Positions 21,508 to 26,272 of a stretch of 26,272 nt of DNA are shown here, piece by piece. Source of the DNA: GCA-2688105 sp964499445 (GTDB lineage: Bacteria; Chloroflexota; Dehalococcoidia; Dehalococcoidales; GCA-2688105). Location of the stretch: contig CAZCLE010000011.1 in NCBI GenBank assembly GCA_964499445.1, forward strand, positions 1 to 26,272. Direction: 5' to 3'. The position numbers and the translations under genes are program-made. Positions within the stretch are counted from its first letter, which is position 1. Each line of letters starts with the position of its first letter. Under the pieces are notes generated by a model that worked only from the letters and a program-made list of their open reading frames with translations, ran no database searches and was not told the DNA's origin.

Positions 21508-21525
21508 AGGAGATTATTGTTGGAC

Positions 21526-21566
21526 CCTATCCCTCTATCTCTTTCAGGGGGAAGATAAGGGATAGG
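21526..21566 (+). repeat. Long inverted repeat just before the ybeY start
   Basis: CCTATCCCT (21526-21534) pairs perfectly with AGGGATAGG (21558-21566) around a 23-base loop. The second arm contains the only purine-rich ribosome site for the upstream TTG start of ybeY (21569), so the hairpin could hide it. Confidence 0.5.
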
Positions 21567-21568
21567 AT

Positions 21569-22084
21569 TTGAGGGCTCTCCTGGGCTATGCTATGATGGG
21601 GCGGCACAAAGCCGATATGGAGATTAATGTTTTAATTGATGATGACCTTGAAGGGCACCTTGAGGTGAGCTGGCTGCAGGGTGTAGCCGAGCAAGTTCTT
21701 GCTGCCCAGGATGCTGGCTCTGGCGTGGAGCTTGGTCTGGTTATCACTGGTCAGGAAAAGGTGCAGCAGTTAAACCGGCGCTACCTGGGAAGGGATGAGC
21801 CCACCGATGTGCTGGCCTTCTCTATGCTGCCTGAGACAGACCGTTCCCCTTTTATTACCCCTCCTGATGGCGTGCTCCACCTTGGTGAAGTGATTATTTC
21901 CTATCCCCAGGCGGTTACCCAGGCTGAGGAGCACCAGCATTCAGTAGAAAGGGAGATAGCTATTCTCATTATTCACGGTGTGCTTCACCTCCTGGGATTT
22001 GAGCATGATAAACCCGAACTGGAGAGTGAGATGCGAGCCAGGGAGAAAGAGATTCTGAGCCGTATTGAAGGCGGACTAAGCTGA
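21569..22084 (+). CDS. ybeY: Endoribonuclease YbeY (16S rRNA maturation)
   Basis: YbeY is a zinc-dependent RNase for 16S rRNA 3'-end processing and ribosome quality control. The zinc motif HGVLHLLGFEHD gives H-x3-H-x5-H (H136, H140 and H146 in the 171-residue frame). RRYLGRDEPTDVLAFSM and LHLGEVIISYPQA are conserved substrate-side strands. The start is uncertain. The frame opens with TTG at 21569, which has AGGGATAGG before it. ATGs lie at 21593 and 21596, and the ATG at 21617 gives MEINVLIDD, closest to the usual YbeY N-terminus, but with only a weak ribosome site. The BtrH-like gene begins 15 bases after the stop. Confidence 0.92.
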   Translation: MRALLGYAMMGRHKADMEINVLIDDDLEGHLEVSWLQGVAEQVLAAQDAGSGVELGLVITGQEKVQQLNRRYLGRDEPTDVLAFSMLPETDRSPFITPPDGVLHLGEVIISYPQAVTQAEEHQHSVEREIAILIIHGVLHLLGFEHDKPELESEMRAREKEILSRIEGGLS

Positions 22085-22099
22085 GAGGGAAGGGTAACC

Positions 22100-23251
22100 G
22101 TGTCCGAAAGGTTAATGGTTGAAGGATTAAAACCATTTGTGGGGAAGCACTGTGAGACCACAGCGTTGAAGCGGGTGCTGGATTCTTATGGACTTTCTTT
22201 GTCCGAGGAGATGCTTTTGGGATTGGGCGGAGGAATCAGCTTTATTTACTGGTATACGAAGATGATGCCAGTCCCATTTGTTGGTGCTCGCTATGGAAAA
22301 GGTACTGATTTTCCCATCAATATCTGCCGGCGAATTGGCGCTGACATAACCATAGTTGAAACATCCAGTTCCAAAAGAGGCTATGAGGAGTTGAAGGCGC
22401 TACTTCGTGCTGGTGAACCGGCAGTTGTCTATGGTGATATGGTTTACCTGCCTTATTTTGCCATGCCTGAGGCGTCTCATTTTGGCGGTCATGTTGTCGT
22501 TGTCTTTGGTCTAGATGAGGCAAGGGATGAGGTTTATATCTATGACCGGGGGAGGAATCCGGTAACGGTTAGTATAGCCGATTTAGCCAGGGCACGCGGT
22601 TCAAAATATCCGCCATTCCCTCCCAAACACAGGTTGTTAAAGATAAAGTATCCGGCGGAAATTGGGAACCTGGAAGAAGGCATCAAGGCAAGTATTCGAG
22701 AGTGCTGTCAGACGATGCTGAAGCCGCCCATAAAAAACATCGGGCTGGCGGGGATGGAAAAGTGGGCGAAGCTGGTGGTGAAATGGCCTGAGCAGTTTAA
22801 AGGAATCAACCTGTTGGGCGCTCTGATGAACGGCTTTATCTATATAGAAATAGGTGGTACCGGTGGGAGTGCCTTCCGCCTTATGTATGCCCGGTTCCTT
22901 GAAGAAGCCAGCTCAATTATAGACCGCCCAGCCCTGAGAGAAGTAGCCGAAATGATGCGGGAATCGGCAGCAGTCTGGAGTGAGATTGCCTCGGGTTTTC
23001 TGTCTGATTCCTGGCCCAATCTTAAAAGAATGAAGGAGCTAATGTGGGAGAAGAACCGGCTCTTTGAGGAGCAGGAGCCAGGCGCTCTACAGGCGATGAT
23101 AAGAATTAATGGACAGCTCGATAAGCTGATGGATAAAGCCGTAGATGATTTGAGGAGACCCCCTACATTTTTAGCCGAGGTACAGCCGAGCATCTCACAG
23201 TGTCTCAGGATAGAAGAGAAAGCATTTCAGAAATTAAGCAGAGTGGTATAG
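22100..23251 (+). CDS. BtrH_N / DUF4872 two-domain protein
   Basis: This 383-residue protein has an N-terminal BtrH_N-type cysteine-acyltransferase/protease-like fold (about 1-160) and a helical C-terminal DUF4872-type domain. GKHCETTALKRVLDSYGL carries C18, the expected nucleophile; the glycine-rich GLGGGISFIYW follows. SHFGGHVVVVFG carries H131 (H127 nearby) and VYIYDRGRN carries D149, giving a Cys-His-Asp triad. In BtrH the fold transfers an acyl group during butirosin synthesis. Genomic relatives with DUF4872 are common but unassigned, and no biosynthetic genes are next to it here. The GTG start has GGAAGGG upstream and follows ybeY closely, so it is co-transcribed. Confidence 0.8.
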   Translation: MSERLMVEGLKPFVGKHCETTALKRVLDSYGLSLSEEMLLGLGGGISFIYWYTKMMPVPFVGARYGKGTDFPINICRRIGADITIVETSSSKRGYEELKALLRAGEPAVVYGDMVYLPYFAMPEASHFGGHVVVVFGLDEARDEVYIYDRGRNPVTVSIADLARARGSKYPPFPPKHRLLKIKYPAEIGNLEEGIKASIRECCQTMLKPPIKNIGLAGMEKWAKLVVKWPEQFKGINLLGALMNGFIYIEIGGTGGSAFRLMYARFLEEASSIIDRPALREVAEMMRESAAVWSEIASGFLSDSWPNLKRMKELMWEKNRLFEEQEPGALQAMIRINGQLDKLMDKAVDDLRRPPTFLAEVQPSISQCLRIEEKAFQKLSRVV

Positions 23252-23485
23252 TCTCGAATACAGATTGCACAATTCGTCATATTGTAATCTAATCCCTTAT
23301 TGACAAATCTTTGAGCCATCTATGCTCTTTACCCAAAGTCATTAAAGGTTGAGCCGAACATTGGAAAATTGGGAGAACATATGATAACAGAGTTTGTTGG
23401 ATATCATTCGGAGTGGAACCTGGGAAGCCCGGGAGGTTGGGACTATGCCTTTTTTCATCTATAACTTGCCAAAAGGATTTTATGA

Positions 23486-23731
23486 GCCGCAAAGCACGCC
23501 CAAGCCTCAAAGGCTGAGGTTAAGGTCGAGTTCGATGAGAGCAAAATAATGGTTACTATAAGCGATAATGGCATAGGCTTTCAACCTCCAGAAAACCTCG
23601 GGGCTCTGCCATACACCGGCAAGCTGGGCTTGGCTGGAATGCAAGAGCGGGTGAAGTTACTCGGCGGCAGCTTAAAGCTGGAGTCTGAGTTAGGTAAGGG
23701 CACGACAGTATTTGTTGAGGCTCCAGTTTAA
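23486..23731 (+). pseudogene. Remnant of a NarL-system-type sensor histidine kinase (ATPase domain end)
   Basis: The frame reads AAKHAQASKAEVKVEFDES (the N-box end), then ISDNGIGF (the G1 box), KLGLAGMQERVKLLGGSLKL (the G2 box region) and GKGTTVFVEAP, to TAA at 23731. These are the last ~80 residues of the HATPase domain of DegS/NarX-type kinases. A TGA stands directly before the fragment (23483-23485), and the sequence upstream shows no kinase homology that I can see. The start ATG at 23549 within it is not convincing. It is therefore the tail of a gene lost by deletion. Confidence 0.7.
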
Positions 23732-23753
23732 CTGTGGATGGACATTACTTCAA

Positions 23754-24215
23754 TTACGAAATTTCTTTATATCTCACTTTAATGGGTTTATTCTCCTGAA
23801 TCATGGCATAGCAACTATAGAACTTCGTCACAATGTCTCTGAGCAAGGGTGTATTGAAGTAGTGTTGAACGTGAGCCAGCGATTTGCTGAGTCGCTGTGT
23901 CCGTATGTAGTCCGGCTGAAGTAAAAAATCCCTTTTTATTTCGCTCCGCAGCGCAACAAAAAAAATCAAAGAGCCTACAACATAGTACTCCCACTCATCT
24001 TTAAGGTCTCCCCAATAGATATCCATACTTAGGAATTGTGTCCAGGCGTCGTCAGATTGGGGGATTCGGTCAATATATTGCTCGTGAACCAGTTCCCGCC
24101 CCCAGGCATAAATAATCTCATCCAGCTTTTTGACCATTTTCTCCTGATTAAACAAATCTTCCTCATAAAAAACGAGCTCATTTATCTTAGCCAGAGGCTG
24201 ATTTTCTGCATGCAT
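23754..24215 (-). CDS. Orphan protein of unknown function
   Basis: This soluble 153-residue protein begins MHAENQPLAKINELVFYEED. It is rich in aromatic and acidic residues (IYAWGRELVHEQYIDRIP and SMDIYWGDLKDEWEYYV), with a hydrophobic stretch near 80-90 too short to be sure of a membrane helix. A perfect AAGGAGG lies 7 bases before the ATG, so it is likely translated. I do not recognise any family. It converges with the kinase remnant and is 91 bases upstream of the pyrD stop, so it may be transcribed alone. Its base composition is more AT-rich than pyrD, suggesting a recent arrival. Confidence 0.6.
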   Translation of the reverse strand: MHAENQPLAKINELVFYEEDLFNQEKMVKKLDEIIYAWGRELVHEQYIDRIPQSDDAWTQFLSMDIYWGDLKDEWEYYVVGSLIFFVALRSEIKRDFLLQPDYIRTQRLSKSLAHVQHYFNTPLLRDIVTKFYSCYAMIQENKPIKVRYKEIS

Positions 24216-24306
24216 TCCGTTGCCTCCTTCACTGTATTACCTTTGGAGCGGACGGTATATCCTCCATACCGTTTCCAATTCGTGCCAAACTCATCTTTTA
24301 GTAGGT

Positions 24307-25230
24307 TTAGCGCCGGGCGGTGCCGATAAGGTCGGTTATATCCTTTATCCCCTCTTTCTCCATGAACTGCTCTATCCCCTCAAGAACATCAAGCGGAGCC
24401 CGGGGGTCGGCGAGGTTGGCGGTGCCTACCTGGATAGCACTGGCTCCAGCCATAATGAACTCTATAGCATCGCTGGCGGTAGTGATGCCGCCACAGCCAA
24501 TGACGGGCAACTCTACGGCACCGGCTACTTCATATACCATATATAGTGCCACTGGTTTTATGGCTGGTCCAGATAGACCCCCAGTTATGCCGCCTAATAG
24601 GGGTCTGCGTCTGGCGGTGTCAATGACCATACCCTTCATACTATTGATTAGGGAGATAGCGTCGGCTCCAGCCTCAGCCACCGCCAGGGCTATCTTAGTG
24701 ATATCACTGGTGTTCGGGGTTAACTTGACCAGTATCGGCAGGGAAGTGGCGGCTTTGACAGCGGCGGTTACTTTAGCCGCTGACTCGGGGTTTGCCCCAA
24801 ATTCAGCTCCCCCGGCTTTGATATTAGGGCAGCCAATATTTACTTCAATAGCGCTGATTCCAGCTGCTCCATCCAGCTCGCCAGCCAGTTGGGCGTAGTC
24901 GTCAATAGTTGCACCGGCAATATTAACCATGACCGGTACCCGCCAGCTTGCCCAGATGGGGGCTTTTTCTTTAATTAAGGCCTTAACGCCAATATTCTGT
25001 AGCCCGATTGAATTTAGCAAACCGGATGCCGTTTCGGCTAACCGCGGCTGTGGGTTGCCCTCTCTGGGTTCAAGGGTGGTTCCTTTGCCGACAATAGCTC
25101 CTAGCTTCTGGATATCGAACAGGTGCTCATACTCGGTGCCATAGCCGAAGGTGCCCGAGGCGGTCATCACCGGATTGGTTAGCCGTAGTCCTTGCCGGTG
25201 CTTGGGGGCTAACTCGACCGATAGGTTCAT
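24307..25230 (-). CDS. pyrD: Dihydroorotate dehydrogenase, class 1B catalytic subunit
   Basis: This FMN enzyme oxidises dihydroorotate to orotate. It is 307 residues. NPVMTASGTFGYGTEY (19-34) opens the barrel and KGTTLEPREGNPQPRL follows. VNIGCPNIKAGG carries C134, the expected catalytic Cys of class 1 enzymes. ITGGLSGPAIKP, PVIGCGGI and IMAGASAIQVGT are FMN-phosphate motifs. The GTTLEPREGN and NIKAGG patterns favour class 1B, which works with the electron-transfer subunit PyrK; pyrK is not in the window. The ATG follows AAGGAG. It is unlinked to pyrF, which is about 19 kb away. Confidence 0.94.
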   Translation of the reverse strand: MNLSVELAPKHRQGLRLTNPVMTASGTFGYGTEYEHLFDIQKLGAIVGKGTTLEPREGNPQPRLAETASGLLNSIGLQNIGVKALIKEKAPIWASWRVPVMVNIAGATIDDYAQLAGELDGAAGISAIEVNIGCPNIKAGGAEFGANPESAAKVTAAVKAATSLPILVKLTPNTSDITKIALAVAEAGADAISLINSMKGMVIDTARRRPLLGGITGGLSGPAIKPVALYMVYEVAGAVELPVIGCGGITTASDAIEFIMAGASAIQVGTANLADPRAPLDVLEGIEQFMEKEGIKDITDLIGTARR

Positions 25231-25422
25231 GGGTAGCTCCTTACGGTAGGTTGAGGCTGGTGCCGGTATTTGCGAAGCTCCATTTGATTTTCCTCGTGGA
25301 TGATTATATGTTATATGTTAGGGATTGGCAATCTCTTCCCTATGAATAGGGGGTAGGATGTGGCTCATACGGCAGGAAATTCAGATAGTAGTGGAAAAAA
25401 GATAAATATGACCCTTAAAGCG

Positions 25423-25451
25423 TTGACCAAAGGAATTAAATAGGATACACT
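25423..25451 (+). promoter_or_regulatory. Possible promoter of the DUF72 gene
   Basis: TTGACC (25423-25428), 17 bases, then TACACT (25446-25451). The predicted transcription start falls at or next to the ATG (25458), which would make the message leaderless or nearly so. A GGAAG lies before the ATG, so another promoter further upstream is possible. Confidence 0.4.
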
Positions 25452-25457
25452 GGAAGT

Positions 25458-26225
25458 ATGATATATCTTGGCACTTCAGGGTTTAGCTACGATGATTGGG
25501 TAGGAGTCTTCTATCCGGCAGGTATGCCCAAGAGGGATTGGCTTATCTATTATGCCCGTGAATTTAATACCTGTGAGGTAAACTCGTCCTTTTATGCTTT
25601 ACCTAAACCCTCTACCTTAAAAGCAATGGCGGAGAAAACCGGTGAAGGCTTCCTGTTTTCGTTTAAAGCGAATCAAGAAATGACTCATCAGCGAGAAGAT
25701 AATGCCCATGTTTTTAAAGCTTTTTATCAGGTGTTGGAACCTATCATCACTGCCGGGAAGCTGGGTTGTACCCTGGCTCAGTTTCCGTATAGTTTCCGGC
25801 TTAGTCGCCATAACTGGGACTACCTCGAACTGTTTAGGGAGAGGTTGGGCGGACTACCGGTAGTGGTTGAATTCCGTAATGCCCAGTGGATGAAGAGCGA
25901 GGTGTTTGACTGGCTTCGTCATCTGGATTTAGGCTTCTGCTGTGTTGATGAACCACAGCTACCCAATCTTTTACCACCGCTAGCTGAGGCAACAAGTAAG
26001 ATAGGCTATATTCGCTTTCACGGGCGTAATAGTGCCAAGTGGTGGCAGCATGAACAGGCATACGAGAGGTATGATTATAGCTACAGCCCCTCAGAACTCA
26101 GCGAGTGGCTGCCTAAGATTCAGAAGCTGGATAGCGTAGCTGAAAAGACCTTTATCTTCGCCAACAATCACTGGCGTGGGCAGGCAGTCAGCACTATTCG
26201 CCAACTGCGGGTGATGCTGGACTAA
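25458..26225 (+). CDS. DUF72 (YecE-type) protein
   Basis: This 255-residue TIM-barrel-like protein of the DUF72 family begins IYLGTSGFSYDDWVGVFYP, the family's characteristic start (GTSGFxYxxW). EFNTCEVNSSFYALP, FSFKANQEMTH, LAQFPYSF and VVEFRNAQWM follow. IRFHGRNS and the C-terminal FANNHWRGQAVST are also conserved. The function is not established; the fold and conserved acidic and aromatic residues suggest a sugar- or nucleic-acid-related enzyme, which is inference. The length is normal. It stands alone, divergent from pyrD across a 227-base gap that shows only a possible promoter. Confidence 0.92.
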   Translation: MIYLGTSGFSYDDWVGVFYPAGMPKRDWLIYYAREFNTCEVNSSFYALPKPSTLKAMAEKTGEGFLFSFKANQEMTHQREDNAHVFKAFYQVLEPIITAGKLGCTLAQFPYSFRLSRHNWDYLELFRERLGGLPVVVEFRNAQWMKSEVFDWLRHLDLGFCCVDEPQLPNLLPPLAEATSKIGYIRFHGRNSAKWWQHEQAYERYDYSYSPSELSEWLPKIQKLDSVAEKTFIFANNHWRGQAVSTIRQLRVMLD

Positions 26226-26272
26226 TCTGTCCTGCTGGCTATTGTTCTCTAGACTAACACCGAATATAATAG

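Noticed and set aside
23289..23510. A 73-residue minus-strand frame between the BtrH-like gene and the kinase remnant
   Set aside because: No ribosome site and no family. It overlaps the kinase fragment antisense.
4863..25230. pyrF and pyrD as one pyrimidine operon
   Set aside because: They are on the same strand but about 19 kb apart, with many unrelated and opposite genes between them.
26259..26272. TATAAT-like sequence at the right edge as a promoter
   Set aside because: The window ends before any downstream gene and no -35 is convincing.

Overview
The window reads as a chromosomal piece of a bacterium with roughly even GC content. It uses AAGGAGG-type ribosome sites and many GTG or TTG starts. 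The gene set (type-2 pyrF next to a DUF951 gene, a DUF438-type PAS domain, a CooT-like protein beside a small helical protein, nadA/nadB/nadC, and many hairpin-rich dispersed repeats) suggests an uncultured Chloroflexota, most likely Dehalococcoidia. That placement is inference. No rRNA or phylogenetic marker was compared.

Layout. 1-2510 (minus): partial plsY, ilvE and an MscS-type channel with a C-terminal zinc ribbon. 2520-3037: repeats plus a 60-bp decayed copy of the tail of the next gene. 3038-3430 (plus): a stand-alone PAS protein. 3433-5681 (minus): the tight operon pyrF, DUF951, dinB. 5806-7155 (plus): folC, divergent from pyrF. 7181-7444 (minus): a SWIM zinc-finger protein. 7669-13553 (plus): a long co-directional run. 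It begins with a 17-codon leader ORF and a small conserved protein, then a FmdB zinc ribbon, dtd and a Fur-family regulator. It continues with a small helical protein, a CooT-like protein, an ICMT-type membrane methyltransferase, a complete ABC metal importer (lipoprotein, ATPase, permease) and a SAM methyltransferase. 13565-18838 (minus): nadC, nadB, a DUF6602-like putative nuclease, nadA and a membrane-anchored transglutaminase-like protein, separated by repeats. 18982-20773 (minus): yajC, miaB and tRNA-Ser(GCU). 20827-21111 (minus): a DUF3795-like Cys-rich protein. 21569-23251 (plus): ybeY and a BtrH_N/DUF4872 protein. 23486-24215: a histidine-kinase remnant (plus) facing an orphan gene (minus). 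24307-25230 (minus): pyrD. 25458-26225 (plus): a DUF72 protein.

How the genes fit together. NadB, NadA and NadC make the complete aspartate-to-nicotinate-mononucleotide branch of NAD synthesis. PyrD and PyrF are two separate steps of UMP synthesis. The Fur-to-permease run looks like a metal-homeostasis locus. Its binding lipoprotein has C65-P-G-H68-F-D70 near where family members carry their first metal His and lacks the usual second His. The neighbouring CooT-like protein makes nickel a possible cargo, but the metal is not proven.

The most unusual DNA feature is a family of roughly 100-bp, MITE-like elements with inverted ends (TAGAGGTTTGTTTATCA-like) and internal hairpins. Their ends are fused to gene boundaries. 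One end supplies the Shine-Dalgarno sequence, start codon and first codons of nadC, and others contain the stop codons of nadA and yajC.
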